This document shows, in pieces, positions 1 to 6,538 of a stretch of DNA of 11,066 nucleotides. The position numbers and the translations under genes are program-made. This DNA comes from Baffinella frigidus (lineage: Eukaryota > Cryptophyceae > Cryptomonadales > Baffinellaceae), in contig MU646809.1 in assembly GCA_026770585.1 (NCBI GenBank), forward strand, positions 37,857 to 48,922, given 5' to 3'. Each line of letters begins with the position of its first letter. The stretch's first letter is position 1. The notes under the pieces were generated by a model. It ran no database searches and had not been told where the DNA came from. It saw nothing but the letters and a program-made list of their open reading frames with translations.

Positions 1-556
1 ACCAGCCCCCCCGCCCGCCCCTCAACCCTGAACCCCAAACCCTGAACCCTGAAACCTAAGCCCTAAGCCCTAAACCCCAAACCCTAAACCCTAAACCCTA
101 AACCCTACACCCTAAACCCAAAACCCTAAACCCTAAAACCTAAACCCTAAACCTTAAACCCTCAACCCTAAACCCTCAACCCTGAATCCTAAGCCCTACA
201 CCATTCAACCATACAACCCTAAACCCTGAACCCTAAACCCCAACCCCCAAAACCTGAACCCTAAACCCCAACCCCCAAAACCTGAACCCTAAACCCCAAC
301 CCCCAAAACCTGAACCCTGAACCCTAAACCCTACACCCTACACCCTACACCCTACACCATAAACCCTAAACCCTCAACCCTAAACCCTAAAACCTATGCC
401 CTAAAAACTGAACCCTAAACCCTAAACCCTAAACCCTGAACCTTAAACCACCTAACCCCGTACCCCTTACCTCAGACCCCTCAACCCTCAACCCTAAACC
501 ATACACCCTAAACCATAGGCCCTAAACTCTAAACCGTCAACCCCACAACCTAAACC

Positions 557-595
<39 letters not shown>

Positions 596-1125
596 ACCCT
601 AAACCATAAACCCTAAACACCAAACCTTCAACCCTCAACCCTAAACCCTCAACAGTCAACCCTAAATCCTAAACCCTACACCGTTCAACCATACAACCCT
701 GAACCCTAAACCCTAAACCCTAAACCCCAAACCCTGCACCCTAAACCCTGAACCCTAAACCCTAAACCCAAAACCCTAAACCCTAAAACCTAAACCCTGA
801 ACCCAAAACCCTAACCCCGTACCCCTTACCTCTGACCCCTCAACCCTCAACCCTAAACCATAAACCCCACACCATAAACCATAAACCATAAACCGTAAAT
901 CCCACACCCTAAACCCTCAACCCTCAACCCTCAACCCTCCACCCTCAACCCTCAACCCTAAACTCGTAACCCTAAACCCTAAACTCCAAACCCTGAACCC
1001 TAAACCCTAAACCCTAAACCCTACACCCCAAACCTTAACACCATAGACCGTAAACCCTAAACCCTAAACAATCAAGCCTACACCCTGCACCCTGCACCCT
1101 GTATCCTAAACCCTCAACCCTCAAC
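1..1125. repeat. Degenerate telomere-like repeat array (CCCTAAA-type)
   Basis: The stretch is built of 7-bp units close to CCCTAAA, with frequent variants CCCTGAA, CCCTCAA, CCCTACA, CCCCAAA and CCATAAA. The C-rich strand is the top strand at the left edge, which is the orientation expected at the left end of a chromosome. The unit matches the TTTAGGG telomere type of plants and many algae. The units are too varied for fresh telomerase product, so this is subtelomeric or interstitial telomere-derived satellite. Runs of identical variants, such as CCCTCAA at about 548-597 and CCCTACA at about 331-356, show local tandem amplification. No open reading frame of note crosses it. Confidence 0.93.
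231..314. repeat. Three tandem copies of a 28-bp higher-order telomeric unit
   Basis: A 28-bp block made of four variant heptamers repeats three times without change, beginning at 231, 259 and 287. Each copy starts CCCTAAACCCC and ends AAAACCTGAA. The perfect repetition inside an otherwise ragged array points to recent slippage or unequal exchange. Confidence 0.85.
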
Positions 1126-1251
1126 TCGTTGCACCGGCCTACTGGACCCTGCAACGTCGAATCGTACGATCCTGGGCACTACGGTTGTGAACTGTAGGCT
1201 CGTATCCCAAGGCCCACATGGTGTGGCGATTCTCAGGGCGCGGCACGCCCG

Positions 1252-1334
1252 GGTTTCGGGTTTCGGGTTTCGGGTTCCGGGTTCAGTATTCCATTTTTTT
1301 GGGTTCCGGGTTCCAGGTTCCGGGTTCCGGGTGG
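1252..1334. repeat. GGGTTTC/GGGTTCC short-unit array, G-strand telomere-like
   Basis: Repeats of GGGTTTC, then GGGTTCC and GTTCCGG, run on the top strand with a short interruption at about 1285-1300. The period is 6-7 bp and the unit resembles GGGTTTA with a substituted base. The G-rich strand is on top, opposite to the array at 1-1125. It lies just upstream of the first EsV-1-7 coding segment. A frame open through it gives only Gly/Phe/Arg-rich low complexity. Confidence 0.8.
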
Positions 1335-1368
1335 CTTGGCACTGAATGGTCGGGGTCTGAATGGTCAG

Positions 1369-1432
1369 ATTCGCAAGTACGGTTCTGCGGGAAGCACAAG
1401 GAGCCTGGCGACGTTGACCTCAAGAACTCACG
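1369..1432 (+). CDS. EsV-1-7 motif second half, probable exon A
   Basis: Translation in the frame of TTC TGC at 1383-1388 gives R-F-C-G-K-H-K-E-P-G-D-V-D-L-K-N-S. This is the Cys-X2-His half of an EsV-1-7 repeat, the small Cys3His motif found in tandem in brown-algal proteins such as IMMEDIATE UPRIGHT and in the phaeovirus gene it is named after. The motif has the form FC..HKEPG.VDvK. A potential donor GTCTCT starts at 1433, leaving CG of a split codon. Joining to the acceptor at 1949 gives Arg-Cys and exactly 12 residues between the His and the next Cys, which is the family spacing. The left edge is uncertain: AG sites sit at 1367-1368 and 1376-1377, and the frame is open back to an ATG at 1218 through low-complexity repeats. 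Read unspliced, the frame hits a TAG at 1446. The family is fairly sure; gene activity is not. Confidence 0.68.
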
Positions 1433-1462
1433 GTCTCTCCGTCGCTAGTCCCGCGCTGACCT

Positions 1463-1493
1463 TTAGGGTTTAGGGTTGATGGTGTAGGGTTCC
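1463..1493. repeat. Short G-strand telomere-like run
   Basis: The top strand carries TTTAGGG twice in a row, then TTGATGG and TGTAGGG. It is a four-unit telomere-type remnant in the orientation opposite to the left-end array. It would lie inside the intron between EsV exons A and B. Confidence 0.75.
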
Positions 1494-1710
1494 TTGACCA
1501 GGGTAACGCGAGACTGATTTGAATCTCACCAACCAGCGACCGGCCGTTGCGGATTACCTTTCTGTTTAGGGGTTGGGGGTTTTGTTATGACGCACTCCCC
1601 TCAAGGTCCCGGGTGATCCGGCATGCATGCGGGCAGCGTGGCTACGTAGCAGCCAGTCTCCAACCTTCGTTTCTAATCAGCCAGCCAGCCACGCGCAAGT
1701 GTTGTGGAGT

Positions 1711-1762
1711 GATCATCATTATCATCATCATCATCACCATTATTCATCATCATTATTATTAT

Positions 1763-1793
<31 letters not shown>

Positions 1794-1838
1794 CACCATC
1801 ATCATCATCACCATCATCATTCATTCATCCATCCATCA
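1711..1838. repeat. ATC trinucleotide microsatellite
   Basis: Nearly uninterrupted ATC units with scattered ATT and ACC variants, ending in a few TCCA/TTCA units. Two + strand frames stay open across it and encode runs of Ile, His or Ser. These are by-products of the repeat, not proteins. It lies within the proposed intron 1433-1949. Confidence 0.9.
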
Positions 1839-1885
1839 CACTTTGGCCGTGTCGAGAGCTTCCAAGCGCGCGCTTAGAGTTGAGG

Positions 1886-1949
1886 CTTTAGGCCCTAAAC
1901 CCCAAACCAGCTTTATGGCCTAAACCCTAAAACTCAAAGCCTACACCAG
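1886..1949. repeat. Short C-strand telomere-like run abutting a splice acceptor
   Basis: Units such as CCCTAAA, CCCCAAA and CCTAAAA occur here and decay into CTACACCAG, which is the proposed 3' splice site of the intron before exon B. The run supplies a C-rich tract and CTAAAC motifs resembling a branch site immediately upstream of the AG. Confidence 0.6.
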
Positions 1950-2034
1950 GTGCCTCTCGGAGGGGTGCACGCGACAACCGTCCTTCGGGAATCCCGTGCT
2001 GGGCACACGCACCGCCTGCGCCCGCCACCGACAG
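1950..2034 (+). CDS. EsV-1-7 repeat, near-complete zinc-type motif, probable exon B
   Basis: After one base completing a split codon, the frame reads C-L-S-E-G-C-T-R-Q-P-S-F-G and continues to C-A-R-H-R-Q. The spacing is C-X4-C-X16-C-X2-H, exactly the published EsV-1-7 pattern, with the conserved PSFG after the second Cys. The acceptor CACCAG precedes base 1950, and the phase-2 join to exon A supplies Arg before the first Cys. The exon probably ends at CGA CAG|GTTCTT (2034/2035). Joined in phase 0 to 3010 it continues as V-A-D-V-D-I-K-N, which aligns with PGDVDLKN of exon A. The motif is thought to bind zinc and to act in regulation. The exact molecular role is not established. Confidence 0.75.
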
Positions 2035-2279
2035 GTTCTTCTTCCTCTGTGTAAAGTCACTCCGGCTATCTCTATGTGGGTTATCATCCCCCAGACACCC
2101 CACCCCCTCACGAGCCGAGCTCGGTGAGTGGATTATCCTAGAAACCCCAGATACTCGTCAAGAAGTCCTACTCCCTAACAACTCCTTCGCCTGCGCTCTG
2201 ACCCTGCCAAACCCTCACACACACACCCTGACCCCTCCACACACTCGCTGCGCGACCTTCATTGTGCGCCAGCGGAAAT
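2035..2279. other. Non-repetitive stretch inside the proposed exon B-C intron
   Basis: No convincing coding signal or RNA gene is seen. The stretch is C-rich, with a short CA run near 2218-2228. If exon B ends at 2034, this is the 5' part of a 975-bp intron whose 3' part is a telomere-like array. Confidence 0.5.
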
Positions 2280-2810
2280 CCTGAACCCTGAACCCTGAAC
2301 CCTGAACCCCAAACCCTCAACCATGAACCCTGAACCCTAAACACTGAACTCTGAACCCTAGACCCTACACCCTACACCCTACACCCTTCCCCCTAGACCT
2401 CAAACTAGACCCTAAACTAGACCTCAAACAGACCCTAAATTAAGCTTCAAACCATAAACCTCAATCCCCAAACCCCAAACCCTAAACCCAAGAACCTAAA
2501 CCCTCGACCCTAAACCCTAAACCCTCAACCCTGAACCCTGAACCCTAAACCCTAAACCCCACACCCTAAACTCTAAACCTTAATCCCTAAACCCTACACC
2601 CTAAACCTTAAACCCTACACCATCAACCATCAACCATCAAACCTAAACCCTCAACCCCAAACCCTCAACCATTAACCCTCAACCCCAAACCCTAAACCCT
2701 AAACCCTACACCCTACACCCTACACCCTACACCCCACACTCCGAACCCAAAACTCTAGACCCTCAACCCTCAAACTTCAACCCTCACAACTCAACCCTCA
2801 ATCCTAAACC

Positions 2811-2842
<32 letters not shown>

Positions 2843-2990
2843 ACCCGAAACCCTAAACCCTAAACCCTAATCCCCAAACCCCTAACCATTAACCCCAAAC
2901 CATAAACTATAACTCTAATTCCTAAACCCCCAACCCTACACCCCAAACCCTCAACCCTCAACCCTCAACCCCAAACCCCAAACCCTAAAC
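2280..2990. repeat. Second degenerate telomere-like array (CCCTAAA-type)
   Basis: About 700 bp of CCCTGAA, CCCTAAA, CCCTCAA, CCCTACA and CCCCAAA variants, with the C-rich strand on top as in the left-end array. It includes runs of CCCTACA (about 2366-2386 and 2704-2733) and CCCTCAA (about 2810-2845). A small block near 2401-2435 is made of AGACCTCAAACT-like units instead. The array stops about 20 bp before the proposed acceptor of exon C at 3009. Confidence 0.92.
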
Positions 2991-3009
2991 CGGATTCCGG
3001 GATTGGCAG

Positions 3010-3051
3010 GTAGCAGATGTGGATATCAAGAACATGGCAAAGCGATGCAAG
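3010..3051 (+). CDS. EsV-1-7 linker and first Cys of the next repeat, probable exon C
   Basis: Following the acceptor TTGGCAG at 3009, the phase-0 frame reads V-A-D-V-D-I-K-N-M-A-K-R-C-K. It corresponds to the segment between the His of one EsV-1-7 repeat and the first Cys of the next (P-G-D-V-D-L-K-N in exon A, P-H-H-V-D-V-K-S in exon E). Joined to exon B, it puts 14 rather than 12 residues between His and Cys. The donor GTACGA at 3052 follows Cys-Lys directly. An acceptor at 5174-5175 would resume in frame as R-P-E-G-C. A frame also runs on unspliced to 3243, but it loses EsV resemblance after 3051. Confidence 0.55.
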
Positions 3052-3159
3052 GTACGAGACATTGATACGCTTAGTGCGGTCCACTTGTCACGCCTAAGTG
3101 GCCAGGGATCAGCCAACCAGAGACAGGACACGGCTTCGTTCCGTGTGGCTGCCTTGCCT

Positions 3160-3180
3160 GTGGATTTCAAGCGCTGCACG
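3160..3180 (+). pseudogene. Second copy of the exon C 3' end (possible EsV-1-7 remnant)
   Basis: The sequence around AAGCGCTGCACGGTACGAG at 3169-3187 is almost identical to AAGCGATGCAAGGTACGAG at 3040-3058, including the putative donor. It translates as V-D-F-K-R-C-T, again like the linker before the first Cys. The rest of the motif is not recognisable around it, so I treat it as a duplicated, decayed exon end. Confidence 0.4.
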
Positions 3181-3310
3181 GTACGAGCGGCCCACGCCTT
3201 CTCACACCGTTGCATGCGTCTTTCTGGTATTTCACACGCGTGACCTCACCTGAATTGGTTGGCGTGAGGGTGAGAGTGAGATGCGGGGCTGTGAGACGGG
3301 GCAGAGAGAA

Positions 3311-3369
3311 ATCGAGAAAGTGATTTTACTGAAAGTGACTTTACGATCGAGAAAGTGACTTTTACTGAA
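3311..3369. repeat. 35-bp direct repeat (ATCGAGAAAGTGA...TTTTACTGAA)
   Basis: Two copies, at 3311-3333 and 3346-3369, differ by one indel. The intervening GAAAGTGACTTTACG adds a partial third copy. The AGTGACTTTAC core recurs at about 8545-8555. Confidence 0.75.
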
Positions 3370-3379
3370 CGGCACTTTA

Positions 3380-3810
3380 CGGCGCGGGCAGGCTGCGGAA
3401 GGCTGCACCAAGTTTGCGCTCTTCGGTTTCCGAAAAGAGGTGATGCCTTGCCCACAAGGACCCATTTATTCGCGTGGCCTTCTTCGTCATCAACAAATCC
3501 TCGGTTTCGTGTTGCTAGGGTTTGGGCGTTTTGTTTCGTAGGGATGGGATCTCGTCAATGGCAGCTTGCTTGCTCGTCATTTTGTGGTTTCGCAACAACG
3601 CGCCTTTCGGCGTTCGTCAGACGTGTCGTTGACACAGGAGGATCCTTACTCGCGAGGAAGGACACGCGCACCGCCCTAGGCTCCTACGTCAGGGCGTTTC
3701 CAACGAGACCAGACCCACCTAGTAAGTGAGTATGTTGCTTCGCATTGAAATTAACTACCTTTAAATCAACTACCTTTGAATCAACTGCCTTTGAATTAAA
3801 AAAAACGCGT
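3380..3810. other. No assigned gene; short open frame only
   Basis: A + strand frame is open to 3729, with its first ATG near 3544. It has no recognisable motif and no supporting neighbour. Bases 3746-3797 hold three copies of a motif like ATCAACTACCTTTGAA, then an A-run. TACTCGCGAGGAAGG followed by CGCGCACCGCCCTAGG near 3648-3680 is loosely matched at about 8390-8422. I make no call for function. Confidence 0.4.
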
Positions 3811-3935
3811 TCGTGGAGGGGCCCCGCAGGGTAAGTTCCTGTAAAGTACGTACCATTAATTTGGTCGGGCCCCGCAGGGCCGGTCCATCTATTGTCTAGC
3901 TCTGCCTGGGTTTTGTTCTTGCTCGTCCTTCAAAC

Positions 3936-3945
3936 TATATAAAGG
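3936..3945 (+). promoter_or_regulatory. TATA-box-like motif
   Basis: TATATAAAGG is a strong match to the TATA consensus in a GC-rich neighbourhood. No convincing coding sequence starts within several hundred bases downstream. If used, it would drive a non-coding or transposon-derived transcript running right through the repeat cluster. Confidence 0.35.
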
Positions 3946-4076
3946 CACAAATCCAGTACACACGGGCGAATAGAAAGCCTTTAGGGCGAGCCAGAACCAA
4001 ACTCAGGCCTCTCTACCGTTCCTGATTCCGCCCTGCGCATTTCGCGGGGCCTCCAGTTGGCATTCTGGGTGCGCGT

Positions 4077-4256
4077 GGTACAAATCCGTCAACTTTCAAA
4101 CCCGTCAACTTTGGAGTGATGGCTGGGGCGGCCCATCTACTGTTCCACGCACCGCCGAGGAACAGTAGATGGCTTTTGCCCGTCGGCAATCAGCAAATAC
4201 ACTGCCAGGCCGGATATTTTGTAAAAGTCAATTCACCCACAAAATCCGTCAACTTA
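4077..4256. repeat. ACAAATCCGTCAACTTT motif copies
   Basis: Copies lie at about 4077-4095, 4096-4112 and 4234-4256. A fourth, GTGGTACAAATCC then TGTCAACTTTT, lies at about 10211-10230 between the divergent genes. The first and fourth share GTGGTACAAATCC followed by GTCAACTTT with one inserted base. They look like scattered pieces of the same repeat. Confidence 0.6.
4133..4172. repeat. Perfect 14-bp inverted repeat, hairpin
   Basis: CCATCTACTGTTCC at 4133-4146 is exactly complementary to GGAACAGTAGATGG at 4159-4172, with a 12-base spacer. The left arm is the same sequence found singly at about 4413, so the hairpin arises from two inverted copies of the local repeat. Confidence 0.85.
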
Positions 4257-4494
4257 GCAACGAGGTACCCGTAATGGGTACTTCTTTGCTACACATTCGC
4301 AGCTGAGTTGACTAATACAAAAATTCCGCCCAGGCAGTGATAGTGAAATAGTAAATTATGCAAAATTAATTAAACGTGTGGGAGCGTGAATTTGGCGGGG
4401 GCCCGCAGGGGCGACCCATCTACTGTTCCTCGCACCGTTGCGCTGGTCAAGTCGACCTCTGTCACGTCCGGTGCCGCCCTGCCCTTCCCTGTTT

Positions 4495-4770
4495 CAGGGT
4501 TCACGATTTTCGGGGTAGGGTCACGGTTTCGAGTGTTGGATGTGGGCTTCTGGCTGTAGGTTGTAGAATGTAAGCTTTAGGCTTTAGGGTTGAAGGGTTT
4601 TGGATGTGTAGAGTGGTGAATGTGGGCTCTAGGCTTCAGGATGTAGCCTGTCGGCTGAAGGCTGTAGGGTTCACTTTTTGTGGGGTTTCGCGTCCCACCC
4701 TAGTTGACGGTGTAGAGTGTTGAATGCGTGCGTCAGGTTGTAGGCGTGAAGCGTTAGGGATTGGGGTTTC
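4495..4770. repeat. Degenerate G-strand telomere-like array, inverted orientation
   Basis: About 275 bp of ragged 7-bp units such as GCTTTAG, GCTGTAG, GGTTGTAG, TTTAGGG and TGTAGGG occur with the G-rich strand on top. This is opposite to the arrays at 1-1125 and 2280-2990. The units are much more diverged than in the C-strand arrays, so it is probably an older, inverted telomere-derived block. A minus-strand frame (4636-5046) crosses part of it without recognisable content. Confidence 0.65.
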
Positions 4771-4936
4771 GCGCGTTTGACCCCCCCGGCAAACTCTCAT
4801 CTTCAGGTGGTGTCGGCGCGCTCTGCGGCTGCTTGGATTCGACTGCGCTTGGATGCGCTTGCATGAAACGGGTTGAGGGTTGAGGGCACCTGGGCGCCAG
4901 GCAAGCTTTGCCTCGAGGGACGCCTCGAGACATCGA

Positions 4937-5055
4937 GCGGGGCAGCGCCAGAGGCCAGGCTGTGAGTGAGTCAGCCAGTCGGTCAGGCAGTCAGAACTCC
5001 AGGGGGGCAGCGCCAGAGGAACGACTCGAGGCAAGGCGCGGGGCACCGCCAGAGG
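4937..5055. repeat. Three copies of GGGGCAGCGCCAGAGG
   Basis: Copies lie at about 4937-4954, 5003-5019 and 5038-5055 (the last with CACCGCC). Copies of CTCGAGG or GACTCGAGGC and short GACT/CAGTCAG runs lie between. A related GGCCGCGCCAGAGG occurs near 7451. Confidence 0.6.
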
Positions 5056-5065
5056 CCCCTTGGGT

Positions 5066-5078
5066 GCTGACTGACTGA

Positions 5079-5115
<37 letters not shown>

Positions 5116-5160
5116 TGACTGACTGACTCACTCACTCACTCACTCACTGACTCACTCACT
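5066..5160. repeat. GACT/GGCT/CACT tetranucleotide microsatellite
   Basis: Successive blocks of TGAC, GGCT, TGAC and CACT units run to within about 15 bp of the proposed acceptor of EsV exon D. The last block (CTCA)n with CTGAC would serve as a pyrimidine-rich tract and branch-like sequence. Confidence 0.9.
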
Positions 5161-5175
5161 GTGAGCAGGTGTCAG

Positions 5176-5225
5176 AGGCCTGAGGGGTGCCTACGGCAGC
5201 CCACCTTCGGTGACCGCAGCGACGG
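5176..5225 (+). CDS. EsV-1-7 motif first half, probable exon D
   Basis: The frame reads R-P-E-G-C-L-R-Q-P-T-F-G-D-R-S-D-G. This is the second Cys and the conserved Q-P-T/S-F-G of an EsV-1-7 repeat, closely like E-G-C-T-R-Q-P-S-F-G in exon B. Two acceptors are possible. CAG at 5173-5175 gives phase 0 and joins exon C. GCAG at 5167-5168 gives phase 2, with the local TGT (5170-5172) as first Cys. Either way five residues separate the first two Cys instead of four. The donor GTACTC at 5226 splits a Gly codon. Joining to 5882 restores exactly 16 residues before the third Cys. Without splicing the motif is cut off by unrelated sequence, which is the main argument for an intron here. Confidence 0.65.
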
Positions 5226-5334
5226 GTACTCTCCCCCCCTCATTTTTCATGTCAACTTGAGGCGTAAGTCAAGTGTGTGTGCCGGAGCTGAGAGGGGTAC
5301 CGGCGTCTCTGTGTGTGCGGCAATGTTTCGTTCG

Positions 5335-5619
5335 AGATTGATTGATTCGTTGATTCGTTGATTGGTTGGTCGGTCGATTGATTGGTTGATTGATTGATTG
5401 GTTGATTGATTGAGTGCTTGATTGATTGATTGGTTGGTTGGTTGGTTGGTTGGTTGGTTGGTTGGTTGGTCGGTTGGTTGGTTGGTTGGTTGGTTGGTTG
5501 GTTGATTGGTTGATTGATTGATTGATTGATTGATTGATCGATCGATTGATTAGTTGGTTGATTGGTTGGTCGGTTGAGTGGTTGGTCGATTGATTGATGG
5601 ACTGATTGAGTGAGTGAGC
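5335..5619. repeat. GATT/GGTT tetranucleotide microsatellite
   Basis: About 285 bp of GATT and GGTT units occur, with occasional GGTC, GATC and GAGT. Two overlapping minus-strand frames across it read as Asn-Gln-Pro-Thr or Asn-Gln-Ser-Ile repeats and are artefacts of the period. The run lies inside the proposed 656-bp intron between EsV exons D and E. Confidence 0.95.
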
Positions 5620-5881
5620 ATGTACGACACTCGTCTTGTAACGTCGCAGACCAGATGGAGCAAGCGGAGGTAGGAAGGTGCAATCCGCTCTCGAGGGACC
5701 TCGCCACAATTTCAAAGTCCAGGTCCGGGTTCCAGGCCTGGCTTCTGGAAGAAAGTCTTCAAAACTGCTGAACTGATCACTCGCCGCTCGGCAGCTGTAT
5801 GAGACAGGCGCGTCGGTGGGAGGGTGTCTGGGAAAGACGCCTCAGTAGTGGAGTGTTTTCTGAGGAAGGCGGGGGCGGCAG

Positions 5882-5947
5882 GTTTGCAAAGTTCTGTTTG
5901 GCACACAAGGAGCCGCATCACGTCGACGTGAAAAGCAGCATGTGCAT
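5882..5947 (+). CDS. EsV-1-7 motif second half, probable exon E
   Basis: The frame reads F-A-K-F-C-L-A-H-K-E-P-H-H-V-D-V-K-S-S-M, then Cys. It contains C-X2-H followed by exactly 12 residues and the first Cys of the next repeat, as the family requires. The KEP..VDVK core closely matches exon A (KEPGDVDLK). The acceptor is GGCAG at 5877-5881. One base completes the Gly codon started in exon D. A textbook donor GTAAGT begins at 5948, just after that Cys plus two bases. Read on unspliced it meets TAA at 5949. A minus-strand frame with an ATG (5712-5963) covers the same place but has no recognisable content. I found no clear in-phase next exon. Confidence 0.72.
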
Positions 5948-5948
5948 G

Positions 5949-6420
5949 TAAGTGCACCCTCATCCCAGGGAGTTTATTTCAAACAGCTTTTTTCTCCAAC
6001 AAAATTTACTGCACAGATGATTTACTATCACTAGTAAGATCAAATGATGTAGTAAATTTCGTTGACAGAATCCCTCTCTAGAATTTTTTATTGGAGATTC
6101 AAGTATGCCCACGCCCCCCCGGGGATTGCTTTGCCCGATGCACTCCTCGTTGGCTGGACCCTTGATACTTCTGACCTGGTTGAGATGCCGCGCGCACCGC
6201 AAGGAGACCCTGACTGCCACTTGCGTACTTGCGTCCGTGCCTGCAACCAACCTTGCCTGCAACCTCGCAAGCATTCCAACAGTGGCCGTTGGGAGGGACC
6301 TTCCCGGCAGACACATGGGCTCCAACTTGGGTGATCACCGGGAAATGGTCACGTACCCCCCGGATATCCGGGGACCTCGTGCCTGCGGAGCCTTCTGAGC
6401 GGAACCTGCCTTCCCGGCAG
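5949..6420. other. Mostly unassigned; weak Cys-His remnant
   Basis: Bases 5965-6100 are AT-rich with no feature. One + frame contains R-C-R-A-H-R-K-E at 6183-6206, resembling the C-X2-H half of EsV-1-7, with an upstream Cys 17 residues earlier but no P-S-F-G. Two related segments holding CTTCCCGGCAG and ACAT lie at about 6297-6317 and 6403-6427. Several overlapping frames on both strands are open for 60-120 codons, and none is convincing as a protein. Confidence 0.35.
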
Positions 6421-6511
6421 GTACATCGGGTCGAATCGAACAGGGTGTGCGAACCGCGCGAGTTTCGGCCTTCGAGGGACGAGCGTGGCCCTCTACTGCT
6501 CTGCCCACAAG
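6421..6511 (+). pseudogene. EsV-1-7 repeat, exon-like, first Cys missing
   Basis: In the frame of TGT at 6446 the translation is G-C-A-N-R-A-S-F-G-L-R-G-T-S-V-A-L-Y, then C-S-A-H-K. The second Cys, exactly 16 residues, then C-X2-H match the EsV-1-7 pattern, with A-S-F-G in the conserved place. The position of the first Cys, five residues earlier, is Ser (TCG). A possible acceptor GGCAG ends at 6420 and a possible donor GTCAGA starts at 6512, right after His-Lys. If read through, TAG stops it at 6518. It could be a live exon using another splice path or a decayed one. It does not join exon E with correct Cys spacing. Confidence 0.6.
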
Positions 6512-6538
6512 GTCAGATAGCCTCCTACCAACCCGTCT

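Larger units (their letters stand above)
3817..4438. repeat. Dispersed GGGCCCGCAGGG / CCATCTACTGTTCC repeat family
   Basis: Four related segments occur at about 3817-3832, 3865-3894, 4124-4155 and 4391-4438. The fullest order is AATTTGG, GGGGCCCGCAGGG, CCCATCTACTGTTCC, CGCACCG. The last copy is the most complete and the first has only the GC-rich part. The cluster surrounds a TATA-like motif and the CCGTCAACTTT repeats, which suggests remnants of one transposable element or non-coding repeat unit. No transposase or reverse transcriptase is visible. Confidence 0.6.

Noticed and set aside
1-1125. True chromosome terminus
   Set aside because: The units are too degenerate and the first 25 bases are not telomeric. 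It is better read as subtelomeric or interstitial telomere-derived satellite.
1547-1923. His/Ile/Ser-rich plus-strand frames
   Set aside because: These are produced by the ATC microsatellite. A segment near 1640-1700 (S-P-T-F-V) faintly recalls the P-T-F-G of EsV-1-7, but the Cys and His positions are absent.
5252-5715. Two long minus-strand frames rich in Asn, Gln, Pro and Thr
   Set aside because: They are translations of the CAAT/CAAC tetranucleotide run in two frames. A 4-bp period keeps several frames open at once, and there is no non-repeat content of note.
6229-6340. Cys-rich frame with C-H-L-R-T-C and C-N-Q-P-C-L
   Set aside because: It has the C-X4-C start of EsV-1-7, but the later Cys and His spacings do not fit and P-S-F-G is absent.
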